Assembly: GCA_016213885.1 (NCBI GenBank)
Contig: JACQZM010000213.1
Location: 1-34,764, forward strand
Direction of reading: 5' to 3'
Source: Candidatus Rifleibacteriota bacterium
GTDB taxonomy: Bacteria; Muiribacteriota; UBA6191; JACPRK01; JACQZM01
DNA length: 34,764 bases
Below, piece after piece: positions 17,532 to 26,776 of this stretch. The first letter of the stretch is position 1. Each line of letters opens with the position of its first letter. The notes under the pieces are model-generated. The model saw nothing but the letters and a program-made list of their open reading frames with translations. It ran no database searches and had not been told where the DNA came from. Position numbers and translations under genes: made by a program.

Positions 17532-18924
17532 CTGTGACCCTCCGGGGAGAGAACCCCTCCTTGCGCACCAGCTCCTCGACCCTGGCCAGGAGCGCCCTCG
17601 GGAGGACCAGATACGGCCCCCCCAGGGAGCGTGCGGAGGACCCGAGACGGTGGCCCACCTGCGTGCGAAGCCCCAGATCCTCGATCCTCAGCACCACGAG
17701 CCCCTTGTGCAGCACGGTCTTTCCGTGATGCTCGAGCACGTGCTTCACCGCCCGATCCCACGGAGCGCTCCGCTCCCTCACCGCCGGCAGGTCGACGAGG
17801 GTGGCGAGGTGTGAGTGGTGGTGCCCCAGGAGCTGGATGCTCGGGACGAGCAGCAGCCCTGAGGGCGCTGCGACGACCCGGCTGACGCCGGCGAGATCGA
17901 GCAGCGCCGCCAGCCCGGTCCGTTCCAGATCGATCCGGATCCCCACGGCGTCTTTCGTGAACGCCAGCGGACGGTCCCCGGCGGTGATCTCCCGGGCAGG
18001 CACTCCGGCGTAGCAGCGGTCGGTCGCGGCCCGGGTCCGGGTCACGAGCCCCGCCTGCACCCCCTCATCGAGGAACGTCTCGATCTCGGGTTCCGGCAAA
18101 TCGATGTCGAGGAGCTTGAGCCCCTGGTGGAGGGCCGCCGCCGAGCAGGCGTGGCCCTCGGGCAGATGATGGAGGATGTACGCGACCCAGCCGAAGACAT
18201 CCTTGCCCGTGCGATGGCGCCCCCCCTGGGTCCGGAGCGCGGTCCACTCCGCGAGAACCCTGTCGAGCAGAGTGGAGACGCCGGCCACCGGCGCACCCGC
18301 GAAGCGGATCGCCTCGTCCTTGAACGAGAACCGTGACGCGATCCGTCCTGGCAGACCCCGGGGCCACTGGGGTCTGGCGCCACCGGACTGACGGACCGCC
18401 GTTCTCAGGGCCTCGAGCACGAACGGGATCGCCGCGGTCGACTGGGCCTGGGAGCCGAGCGGCACCGTGCTCACGGGAAACGGTGGGAGGTAGGGACGGT
18501 GGACGTCCGGCAGGAAGAACAGCGCCCGGTTGAAGCGACCGCCCTTCCGGGGGGCGTGATTCTCCCGGACGAGCACGATTCCACGGTTGAGCAGCTTCTC
18601 CACCAGGCGCCGGGAGGCGATCCGGTCCTCGAGCCAGTACCGGCTCTCGTTCTCGAGCCTGAGCCGCATCCGGAGGTCATCCAGGGAGACCGGAGACTCC
18701 GATCGCGCGATGGTATGGAGCACCACGAGGCCGGTCGCATCGAGCGACGCCATCGCCTCCCGGACGCCGGTCTTCTCGAGCAGGCGCGGCGCGAGGAACT
18801 CGACCAGCTTCTTCCTGTCCCCGCCCGGTGGTGAGAACCCCCTGTGGCGGCAGAGCTCCTTCAGGTCGGTCGCCGTGAGGAACGTCCGGCAGGTCAGCTC
18901 CGCGAACCGGTCCACATCACTCAT
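17515..18924 (-). CDS. large winged-helix-like partner protein with possible N-terminal SAP-like DNA-binding motif
   Basis: TATDLKELCRHRGFSPPGGDRKKLVEFLAPRLL SAP-like; several winged-helix-like stretches; overlaps the next gene by 17 bp; start preceded by GAGGAGG. Confidence 0.65.
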   Translation of the reverse strand: MSDVDRFAELTCRTFLTATDLKELCRHRGFSPPGGDRKKLVEFLAPRLLEKTGVREAMASLDATGLVVLHTIARSESPVSLDDLRMRLRLENESRYWLEDRIASRRLVEKLLNRGIVLVRENHAPRKGGRFNRALFFLPDVHRPYLPPFPVSTVPLGSQAQSTAAIPFVLEALRTAVRQSGGARPQWPRGLPGRIASRFSFKDEAIRFAGAPVAGVSTLLDRVLAEWTALRTQGGRHRTGKDVFGWVAYILHHLPEGHACSAAALHQGLKLLDIDLPEPEIETFLDEGVQAGLVTRTRAATDRCYAGVPAREITAGDRPLAFTKDAVGIRIDLERTGLAALLDLAGVSRVVAAPSGLLLVPSIQLLGHHHSHLATLVDLPAVRERSAPWDRAVKHVLEHHGKTVLHKGLVVLRIEDLGLRTQVGHRLGSSARSLGGPYLVLPRALLARVEELVRKEGFSPRRVTDESAD

Positions 18925-19234
18925 CGGTCGCCTCCTCGATCATCCACGGACCCCGGGACGGGCAAACCGAGCTCTCCACCGGGTTGTCGAAAGCCCGGGG
19001 CGAGTTCGGGCTCTCGCCCGGTCAGGCCTCCTTCCAGACCGCAAGACAGAGCAGCAGCCCCGCCAGGGCGCAGCCCCCCGTACCGGCTGGAGTGTACAGT
19101 ACCCGGAGGGTCACGGGCGGGGGTGGGACAGCGGCACCCGGTCGGGGAGCTGGTTGGGGTTCTCGGCTCCGGGGAGAAGATGATCGCTCTGGAGTGCAGG
19201 TGGGTCTTGGCGATCGTCGACGTTCGCCCCTGTT

Positions 19235-19262
19235 TCGACAAGGAAACGATCCGTGATAGAGT
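19235..19262 (+). promoter_or_regulatory. putative abrB-like promoter: TCGACA - 16 bp - TAGAGT, 6 nt before the ATG
   Basis: tcgaca aggaaacgatccgtga tagagt aaggat ATG. Confidence 0.4.
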
Positions 19263-19268
19263 AAGGAT

Positions 19269-19559
19269 ATGAGCAAGGTCACGAGCAAGCTCCAGGTCAC
19301 CATCCCCAAGACGATCGCCGAGCGTTACAGGATACGGCCGGGGGATGACATCGAGTGGGCCGAAGGGGACGAGGTCATCCGCATCCAGCCCCGTCGGCGG
19401 CGCGCCAGGCGAGCCGGTACGCGGGTGGAACAGCTGCGCTGCTTCGACGACGCCACGAAGAGACAGGCCCGACGCCAGCAGGAGCTCGACGAGCCGCCGC
19501 AGCCTACGGATCGCGGCTGGACCAGAGAGGAGCTCCACGACCGTGCTGGCTCTCGTTGA
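19269..19559 (+). CDS. AbrB/MazE/SpoVT-domain antitoxin
   Basis: MSKVTSKLQVTIPKTIAERYRIRPGDDIEWAEGDEVIRIQP. Confidence 0.9.
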   Translation: MSKVTSKLQVTIPKTIAERYRIRPGDDIEWAEGDEVIRIQPRRRRARRAGTRVEQLRCFDDATKRQARRQQELDEPPQPTDRGWTREELHDRAGSR

Positions 19560-19968
19560 CACGAACGTCTTGGTCTACCGGTTCGATCCCCGGTTTCCGG
19601 ACAAGCAGCGGAGAGCCACGGAGGTTCTCAGATGCGGGATCAAGGAGAACCGGATCCGACTGCCTCACCAGGCGATCGTCGAGTTCGTGGCCGCGGTCTC
19701 ACGACCTCTCCTCGGCGGCCGACCCCTCCTGGAGCCGGGCGATGCGCTCCGCGAAGCCGAGGAACTCCTCCTCCAGTTCACGGTCCTCTACCCGGATGAA
19801 GCCACCGTCCGCCTGGCCCTGCGCGGCGCCGCAGCCTACGGCCTGAACTGGTTCGACGCACACCTGTGGGCGTACGCCGAACGCTTCGGCCTCCCGGAGA
19901 TCCTGTCGGAGGACTTCCAGCATGGCCGCCTCTACGGGACCGTGAGGATCAGGAACCCGTTTCTGTGA
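19543..19968 (+). CDS. PIN-domain toxin (VapC-like)
   Basis: LALVDTNVLVYRFDPRFPDKQRRATEVL...GLNWFDAHLWAYAERFGLPEILSEDFQHGRLYGTVRIRNPF; overlaps antitoxin by 17 bp. Confidence 0.9.
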   Translation: MLALVDTNVLVYRFDPRFPDKQRRATEVLRCGIKENRIRLPHQAIVEFVAAVSRPLLGGRPLLEPGDALREAEELLLQFTVLYPDEATVRLALRGAAAYGLNWFDAHLWAYAERFGLPEILSEDFQHGRLYGTVRIRNPFL

Positions 19969-20105
19969 GGGCCGGCCGGTCGGGTTTCAGGCGGCAGGGA
20001 CCCAGCTTGCGATCTCTTCCGATGACCGCGGCGGCCAGGGCGAGTACGGCGAGTCCGATCTTCAGTCGCTCGATCATCGCGCCCAGAGCTCCGGTTGCGC
20101 CCATC

Positions 20106-20549
20106 TCACAGCGATCCCCTCCCGATGACCTGGCGGAGCGCCTTGCTGCCTCGGAGTCGACGGCACACCCGGATCTCCTTCGCTCCCGGAATCGCCGGCA
20201 CGAGCACCACGGTCCGCCCCACGCTCAACATGACGGTGGCGGGGAGCGGCTCGTCACCGGCGCCCGCAGCGCTGGCGGTGTCGATGAAGACGTACCGCGG
20301 ATCGTCCAGCGGCTCCGCGTACACGACCTGCCCCTTCGCCCCCAGGAGCTCCAGGAACAGCGGCGCCCCCTGGGCGCACCCGAAGTACGACGGCGCCGGG
20401 GCGCTGGACGGCCTCGTGCGCTCCACCCGCACTCCGTCCCCCTCGAACACCAGCTCAACGGCCACGGCGCCAGTCCGGGCGAACGCCTCTGTCGACGTGA
20501 TCAGTATGATCAGGGACACCAGGAGCAAGCGACGGCTGAAGGTTCCCAT
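20106..20549 (-). CDS. small secreted protein of unknown function
   Basis: MGTFSRRLLLVSLIILITSTEAFA signal peptide; GPVSE-like beta-rich core YVFIDTASAAGAGDEPLPATVMLSVGRTVVLVPAIPGAKEIRVCRR. Confidence 0.6.
   Translation of the reverse strand: MGTFSRRLLLVSLIILITSTEAFARTGAVAVELVFEGDGVRVERTRPSSAPAPSYFGCAQGAPLFLELLGAKGQVVYAEPLDDPRYVFIDTASAAGAGDEPLPATVMLSVGRTVVLVPAIPGAKEIRVCRRLRGSKALRQVIGRGSL
20130..20259 (-). repeat. copy B (likely parent) of the 130-bp dispersed direct repeat
   Basis: See copy A at 8375-8504. Confidence 0.9.
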
Positions 20550-20956
20550 GTTTTCCTCCTCGAGTCACGACTCATCGACGAAATCGATGGACCGCGGCGG
20601 GTCCAGAACCGAGCACCGGACGAACGGCCCTGGGTCGGGGCGAAGCGGTACGACAAACAAGCGGCGTGCCACCTTCGGTGGGCAGCTTCACACCCGGCTC
20701 GGAGAGGGCGCCCCGGCCGGCGGAGCGCCGGCCCGACACGATCGGACCGGTTCGCCCGTGTCACGATGGCACAGCCGGGAGCCATCGCTCCGATGGGCCG
20801 GTGGAGCTGCCGGCCGGAGGCCCCGCCCCGGAGCCGTTCCGGAGCGGGCCCGCCAGAGCTCACCGGCGAGGTGGCGGATGGAGACCGCGGACGAGGGAGA
20901 TGGGGGTATCTTCGAGCCCAGCATTACGAGAGGGCCCAGCTCCCACTTCCGACGAA

Positions 20957-21367
20957 TCAGTCTGACGGCGGGAACTCCCCGGCTTCGATCAGAGCCTCGC
21001 GGAGGGCCGCCCGGTCCGGAGCGTTCAGTGCGAGGACTGCAACCGTGGTCCGACCAACCGCCGTGCGGCCGACGATGATGGGTCCTGCCCACAGGAAATG
21101 ACGGGACCAGCGCTGACGGCGCGGATGGAAAAGGCGGGTCAACTTTCTGGACCGCGGGTCGATTCCGGTGAGATTGGTGCCCTTGTGGAGGTTGTCGTGA
21201 TGGCAGCTGAGCGCCAGGTTGGAGATATCGTCCCCGCCACCGTGCTGTCTGGCGAAGATGTGCTCGATGTGAAACGGGAAGAATGGCTCCTGATCCTCAT
21301 GGAGGCGGCAGTACTCGCAGGAGCCTGCAGCACGCTGTCGGACAAGCCGGGCGGTTCTTCCATCCAT
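20957..21367 (-). CDS. HNH endonuclease
   Basis: VRQRAAGSCEYCRLHEDQEPFFPFHIEHIFARQHGGGDDISNLALSCHHDNLHKGTNLTGIDP; start overlaps the stop of the upstream gene. Confidence 0.9.
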   Translation of the reverse strand: MDGRTARLVRQRAAGSCEYCRLHEDQEPFFPFHIEHIFARQHGGGDDISNLALSCHHDNLHKGTNLTGIDPRSRKLTRLFHPRRQRWSRHFLWAGPIIVGRTAVGRTTVAVLALNAPDRAALREALIEAGEFPPSD

Positions 21368-21636
21368 CAGCGCGCGGACGGGTTCCTGAGCAGGGAACGA
21401 GCCTTGGCTTGCAGGATGGCGATGAAGCTGCTCACGGCCACAGCGGCGTCGTACTCGGCCTTCTCTGCCGCAGAGAGAGTCCCCTCGTTGCACTTCTCGG
21501 CCAGTTCGGCTATGCGGGCTACGGCCGTCGGATCGGCGCGCAGTCGAACGATCTGCCGAGCCACATCGGGGGAAAGAGAACGCGCGAGAGGGTCGAGAAG
21601 CTTGTCGACAACCGTGGCTGCGGTGTTGCGTCGCAT
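21367..21636 (-). CDS. small conserved protein coupled to the HNH gene, function unknown
   Basis: MRRNTAATVVDKLLDPLARSLSPDVARQIVRLRADPTAVARIAELAEKCNEGTLSAAEKAEYDAAVAVSSFIAILQAKARSLLRN; ATGA-type overlap with HNH. Confidence 0.75.
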   Translation of the reverse strand: MRRNTAATVVDKLLDPLARSLSPDVARQIVRLRADPTAVARIAELAEKCNEGTLSAAEKAEYDAAVAVSSFIAILQAKARSLLRNPSAR

Positions 21637-22056
21637 GCCTTGATTGTACCCCGAACCCTGCCTCAGCGAAACAGTGCTGGCGCCCTCCGACTCGGATGCC
21701 GACCCTCTTTGCTGCTCAGCGCAACTTCGACAGGTTGAATGGAAGAAAGCAGCTCTGGAAGCCAATGTAGCCTCACTTGTTTGGCACTACACGGGCTGTT
21801 CATCCGATCCGCTGCTGATCGCACTCTACGAGCGAGGATTCACACGGTTACCACGGATCTCCAGGGACGCATGGTTAAGAAACGCCGACAACCTGTCGAA
21901 CTCACGCTCAGCGGCTTTGGAGCCCGGAGCCCGGAGGAGTCTCAGAGCTCCTGACCCACGGGCACTGCGATCGGCGACATTCTGCCGGGCTCTGTCCACG
22001 CAAGCTGGCTCCGGATCGTGGGCGCTGCCACCGGTGGACTCGAATACGGCTGCCGC

Positions 22057-23466
22057 CTATGAAGTCGGCCGAGGTGGTTCCTCGAAACCGAGGATCTGGC
22101 GTGTGAGGCGGTCATTTCCCACCAGCATCGCTCGCATCGCCGTGAGCACCTCCGCGTCAGTGACCGTGCGCGACGGGCTGCCTGCATCGGAGGCGATGGC
22201 GACCTCCAGCGCCGCCTTTCGCATGACCTCCTGGATGAAGGCCGGACTGGCCCCCTGGCTGCGCCGGATGATGGCGTCCCAGTCCTGGATGGCAAGGTCG
22301 AGACCGGTGCCGTAGAGCTCGAAGAGCCGGCGGCGGCATGTGTCGTCAGGTAGGGGAAACTCGATGGCCTGGTCGACGCGGCCGGGCCGCGCGGCGAGCG
22401 CTTCCTCAAGAACGTCCGGACGGTTGGTCGTCAGGATGAAGATCACGGCGGCTGCGGAGCTTACGCCGTCCATCTCGTTCATGAGGGCGTGGAGCATCGG
22501 CGCGTACCTGTTGTCCTCGCGGTGCTTGGCGATGAGATCGACGTCCTCGATGACGACGATCGCTGGTTCGAGCATCCGGGCCATCGTGCAAGTGGCCGTC
22601 AGTGTTCCCAGGTTGTCGGCGGTCAGGAAGAAGACGGTGACACCCACGCAGGCGTTCGCGAGGTGGCGGGCGACGAGTGTCTTGCCGGTTCCGGGCTTGC
22701 CGTGGAACAGGAGCCCCCGCTTGATCGGCCGGTTCATCTGGCGGAGCAACTCCAGCTTCTTCAAGAACTGGACCACGTTCGTGTCGATCGCATCGAGCGT
22801 AGCAGCCGGAAGGATGAGCTGGTCTCGGGTGATGACGGGCAGGTCGTGAAGGGTGACACCCCCGACTCCGCATCCCATCCGACTCATCTGCAACGACAGG
22901 ACCTTGTGGCGGTACACGTTGGCGCCGGACATCGCTGCGTGAACGCGCTCGGCGACCCGGCTCGCTGCGGCGAGGGTTGAAGCTGCCACGTCGAGGAAGA
23001 CCTTCTCTTCGTAGATCTTGCCCTTGGAGACCATCAGGGCGGCCTTCCCCTCGTTGCCATCTCCGAGCAAGATCCCGTTTGATACGCAGTTCAGGCAGTC
23101 CTTCTCGCCCACGTTGATCTGCTCGTACTCCACCGGCCCGGTGGTGCACCAGGAGTTGGCTGCGGCCAGGTCCTTGAGCCGGGGGGAGCTGAACGCGTCC
23201 GCCTTGAAGCCGATGGTACGAGATCCATCGCGGTCCTGTCCGTAGAGCGCCTCCAGGGCACGGTGGAGCGTGGGGAGATCCATCGGTGAGTACTCGCGGG
23301 TGACGACCGGCATCGACGACGGCGGTGAACCGAAGAACCCCTCGAGCAGGTCGTGCACCCGGGACGCTGAAAAGTAGCGACCTCGGACGTACCACGCAGC
23401 GATCCCGATCCCGACCGCCAGGACGGCCATGAAGAGCACCAGTAGCCACAACAAGCCCTGCATCAT
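22057..23466 (-). CDS. membrane-anchored AAA+ ATPase (BCS1-like/AAA family)
   Basis: N-terminal TM LLWLLVLFMAVLAVGIGIAAWYV; GLLFHGKPGTGKTLVARHLA, AIVVIEDVDLIA, ILTTNRPDVLEEALAARPGRVDQAIEFPLPD; RBS GGGGGAGAG before ATG. Confidence 0.85.
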   Translation of the reverse strand: MMQGLLWLLVLFMAVLAVGIGIAAWYVRGRYFSASRVHDLLEGFFGSPPSSMPVVTREYSPMDLPTLHRALEALYGQDRDGSRTIGFKADAFSSPRLKDLAAANSWCTTGPVEYEQINVGEKDCLNCVSNGILLGDGNEGKAALMVSKGKIYEEKVFLDVAASTLAAASRVAERVHAAMSGANVYRHKVLSLQMSRMGCGVGGVTLHDLPVITRDQLILPAATLDAIDTNVVQFLKKLELLRQMNRPIKRGLLFHGKPGTGKTLVARHLANACVGVTVFFLTADNLGTLTATCTMARMLEPAIVVIEDVDLIAKHREDNRYAPMLHALMNEMDGVSSAAAVIFILTTNRPDVLEEALAARPGRVDQAIEFPLPDDTCRRRLFELYGTGLDLAIQDWDAIIRRSQGASPAFIQEVMRKAALEVAIASDAGSPSRTVTDAEVLTAMRAMLVGNDRLTRQILGFEEPPRPTS

Positions 23467-23735
23467 CTCTCCCCCTGCCGTGGATGACAGTCGACACGCA
23501 CAGCCCGCCGCCAACCCATGAAGGATCGTCCCGGAGAATAGCACGGCAGGGAACGGCGAGCCTCGCACAAGGCGGTGGAGTCTCCCAGGGGATCATCCGT
23601 GTCCAGCGGCGGTGCGATCTCCGGCGATCTGCAGGTCCCGTCCCCGACTACTGGTACCGCCGACGGGCCACGTTCGTTCTGGCGATCTTCCGACCTACAC
23701 GGCCTGGGCCAGCTCGTTCGACGCTGCCGTGGCCC

Positions 23736-23861
23736 GAGCCGGATGGTCTGCGCGATGCAGCCGGCGCCGAGGTACCAGTTCGGGAGAGCGAGGACCGTGG
23801 CCTTCTCCGGAACTGGACGCAGGAGGTCACTCTCCTGGACGATCCGCTCGAGCAGGGCGAC
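23736..23861 (-). pseudogene. N-terminal relic of a nucleotidyltransferase-family (COG3575-like) protein
   Basis: ALLERIVQESDLLRPVPEKATVLALPNWYLGAGCIAQTIRL, then homology-like character is lost. Confidence 0.45.
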
Positions 23862-23964
23862 CCGGGAGCCCGAGTCGACGTTGTGGCCGTTGCCTCTCCG
23901 AGATCCGGCCGTCCCGGCCCTGGTGGTCGGGCTCTCTTCTGGGCTCCTGGTGCGCGATCCAGGC

Positions 23965-23993
23965 TTGACTGGATCACCGGGCAGGTGTAGGAT
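23965..23993 (+). promoter_or_regulatory. putative subtilase promoter: TTGACT - 17 bp - TAGGAT
   Basis: Canonical spacing, about 38 nt 5' UTR then RBS GGAGGAA at 24029-24035. Confidence 0.6.
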
Positions 23994-24037
23994 ATTGGGC
24001 CCTGTAACAGATCTAGTAAGGAGTAACTGGAGGAACC

Positions 24038-26683
24038 ATGCGGCGTCTCTTGCTCGTCCTGCCTCTGCTATTGGGGATCGCAACGCCCAGCCTCGCCGAC
24101 ACCACCATCTCGAACACCTTCCGCGACACGCTCGCCGCCTCGCCCGACGTGGTGAAGACCGCGATCGTGATGCTGAAGGGCGAAGAGCTCTTCAAGACGG
24201 AGCCGCCCCATTCCAGGGCGAGCCGCCGGTTCGTGAAAGAGACTCTCATGGCCCGGTCGGCCAAGACCGCCGAGCCGGTGGTGAGCCAGCTCGCGGCCTG
24301 GTCGAAAGCGGCCAGCGATGAGCGGAAGCGGGGCGGCAAGCCGGTTCGCGACGTGGTGAGCCACGAGCGGTTGTGGACGATCAACGCCCTGATCGTCAAG
24401 GCCACCGGCAAGGCGCTCCTGGACCTGGCCCAGCTGCCGGATGTCGCGCGGGTCATTCCGGACCGGGAGATGAAGCTGTGGCCGGTGATCCGGTCCCGTG
24501 AAGACGCCGCTGCCGGGCCGTTCACCTACGGCCTCGTGAAGCTGGGGATCGACAAGGTCCAGAACGAGCTCAAGCAGTACGGCGAGGGCGTGGTGATCGG
24601 CATCCTGGACACCGGCATCGACGCCAACCACCCGGACCTCAAGGGCAAGGTCATCAAGTTCAAGAACTTCGTGGCCACCGACGCAGCCAGCGCCGACACG
24701 CCGATCGACGATCACGGCCACGGAACGCACTGCGCCGGCACCATCGCCGGCGGCAACACGTCGGGCACGGCCATCGGCGTGGCGCCCAAGGCGAAGCTGG
24801 TCATCGGCAAGATCTTCACCGGGTCCGGCGGCACCACCGAGGCGGCGATCCTGTCCGCCATGAACTGGATAGCCGACCCTGACGGAAACCCCCAGACCGA
24901 CGACACGCCGTCGGTGTGCTCCAACTCCTGGGGCGGCAAGGCCGGTTCGGAAGAGTCGGAGAAGCCGATGTGGGACCTGGTCACGACCTGGATCAGGGTC
25001 GGCCTGTTCCCCTCGTTCGCCGCCGGCAACGAGGGCCCCGGCGCCTCCACCGTGGGCACCCCCGGCGGCTACCCCCACGCGTTCGCCGTGGGAGCCACCG
25101 ACTCGAACGACAAGGCGGCCTACTTCTCGAGCCGCGGCCCGATCTCGTGGTCAGGCACCTCGTACATCAAGCCCGAGGTGAGCGCGCCCGGCGTGGCCAT
25201 CTACTCCGCCAAGCCCGGCGGCGGCTACCAGAACATGGACGGCACCTCCATGGCGACCCCGCACAACTCCGGTCTCGCGGGGCTCCTCTACTCGATCCAT
25301 CCGGACTACACGATCGAGCAGGTCGCGGCGCTCCTGAAGGAGACCGCCGTGGACCTCGGAACCGCGGGCACGGACAACGTGTTCGGCGCGGGCCGCATCG
25401 ACGGCTACTCCTCCGTGGCGCTGGCGCTCAAGGGCGGCAAGGTGAAGGTCACCCTGCAAGACGAATCGGGCAAGCCGCTGGCGGGCCGGGTCCAGGTCAC
25501 CGGAGGCGTGACGACCCAGGTTTCCAGCACCGGGACCTCGACGCTGCTCCTGGTGGCCGGCACCTACACCCTGGTGGCCTCGGCGTTCGGGTACCTCGAT
25601 TCGGACCCGGTCCAGGTCGAGGTGGTCTCCGGACAGACCGTGGAGAAGACGTTCAAGCTGAGCGAGGCGACCCAGGCCTCCCTCAAGGTGACGGTGACGG
25701 ACGAGACGACCGGAGCCGCTCTGGTGGCCAAGGTGGGCGTCGTGGACACGCCGATCGCCGAGGTCCAGACCGGAGCCGACGGCCAGGCCGTTCTGGCGAC
25801 CCCGTACGGCACCTACACCATCGCCGTGAAGGCGTTCGCCCACGAGACCAAGATCGTCGCCAACGTCAAGGTGGACAAGCCCGAGGTGGCGATCTCCGTG
25901 GCGCTGAAGCACCTGCCGGACATCCTGCTCCTGGACCGTGACAGCGGGAAGAGCTACGAGACGTTCTACAAGGCGGCGCTGGACGCTCTCCAGAAGCCGT
26001 ACAGCTACCAGACGGACCCCAGCGGCTCCTTCGAGGAAGCGATCATGGCGTTCCCGGTGGTGATCTACTTCACCGGCGACGACTACTCGAACACCGTGCC
26101 GGACGACGTCCAGGCCGCCCTGCGCAAGTACGTCGCCTCGGGTGGACGGCTGTTCATCACCGGGCAGGACATCGCCTACAACCTGAAGAGCGCGTCGTTC
26201 CTCGGCGAGGTCCTCCACGCCAAGTTCGTGAAGGACGCCGCGTCTACCCGGGAGGTCTCCGGAACCGGTCTCACCCTCTCGATCGAGGGTGGCGACGGCG
26301 CCGCCAACCAGAAGTACCCGGACGTCATCGCGATCCAGGGCGCCAGCGGCGTCGAGACCATGTTCCAGTACGGCGGCGGCGAAGGCCCGGCCGGGCTCTT
26401 CATCACGGCCGGCACCGGCAAGGTGGTCTACCTGCCGTTCGGCTTCGAAGGCATCAGCACGGCGGCCAACCGCCAGGCCGTGCTGGACCTGGTTCTGAAG
26501 AAGCTCGTCCCGACGACCCGGGAGAAGGCAGCGCGGCTGACGACGCTGGAGCAGATGTACGGAGCCGACGCGGGCGACGCCTACCGTGGCCTGATCGTCG
26601 ACACCTACGAACGAGAGGGCCTGGCCGCCCAGAAGGCCAACCGGGGGGCTCTCCGAGGGCTCACTCCCAGGGTGGACAGGTAG
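24038..26683 (+). CDS. secreted S8 subtilisin-like serine protease with C-terminal carboxypeptidase-regulatory-like repeats and a GATase/ThuA-like domain
   Basis: Signal peptide; GILDTGIDANHPDLKG (Asp), DHGHGTHCAGTIAGG (His), NSWGG, MDGTSMATPHNSGLAGLL (Ser). Confidence 0.95.
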   Translation: MRRLLLVLPLLLGIATPSLADTTISNTFRDTLAASPDVVKTAIVMLKGEELFKTEPPHSRASRRFVKETLMARSAKTAEPVVSQLAAWSKAASDERKRGGKPVRDVVSHERLWTINALIVKATGKALLDLAQLPDVARVIPDREMKLWPVIRSREDAAAGPFTYGLVKLGIDKVQNELKQYGEGVVIGILDTGIDANHPDLKGKVIKFKNFVATDAASADTPIDDHGHGTHCAGTIAGGNTSGTAIGVAPKAKLVIGKIFTGSGGTTEAAILSAMNWIADPDGNPQTDDTPSVCSNSWGGKAGSEESEKPMWDLVTTWIRVGLFPSFAAGNEGPGASTVGTPGGYPHAFAVGATDSNDKAAYFSSRGPISWSGTSYIKPEVSAPGVAIYSAKPGGGYQNMDGTSMATPHNSGLAGLLYSIHPDYTIEQVAALLKETAVDLGTAGTDNVFGAGRIDGYSSVALALKGGKVKVTLQDESGKPLAGRVQVTGGVTTQVSSTGTSTLLLVAGTYTLVASAFGYLDSDPVQVEVVSGQTVEKTFKLSEATQASLKVTVTDETTGAALVAKVGVVDTPIAEVQTGADGQAVLATPYGTYTIAVKAFAHETKIVANVKVDKPEVAISVALKHLPDILLLDRDSGKSYETFYKAALDALQKPYSYQTDPSGSFEEAIMAFPVVIYFTGDDYSNTVPDDVQAALRKYVASGGRLFITGQDIAYNLKSASFLGEVLHAKFVKDAASTREVSGTGLTLSIEGGDGAANQKYPDVIAIQGASGVETMFQYGGGEGPAGLFITAGTGKVVYLPFGFEGISTAANRQAVLDLVLKKLVPTTREKAARLTTLEQMYGADAGDAYRGLIVDTYEREGLAAQKANRGALRGLTPRVDR

Positions 26684-26708
26684 TTCGATTCCGATGGAAC
26701 CTGTCCAC
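26672..26708 (+). terminator. hairpin GTGGACAGGT...ACCTGTCCAC at the end of the subtilase gene (possible terminator, no U-tract)
   Basis: Perfect 10-bp stem with 17-nt loop spanning the stop codon. Confidence 0.4.
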
Positions 26709-26776
26709 GATCCCATCCGCGCGGTCGATGCAAGGAGAGGACATGGATAGGTCTCCAGGTGCCGGGTGACCCCGCC

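Noticed and set aside
14360-17537. Long plus-strand ORFs (460 and 632 aa) opposite the XPB operon
   Set aside because: Mirror translations of the XPB and partner genes with no domain signatures.
19576-19592. GGTTCGATCCCC T-loop-like tRNA signature
   Set aside because: Lies inside the PIN-domain coding sequence (YRFDPRF) with no acceptor or anticodon arms around it.
20560-20950. Possible coding content in short ORFs between the secreted protein and HNH genes
   Set aside because: All frames are Arg/Pro/Ala-rich without motifs or convincing RBS.
26681-26700. GTTCGATTCC T-loop-like sequence
   Set aside because: Forms the loop of the subtilase-end hairpin; no tRNA cloverleaf can be assembled.
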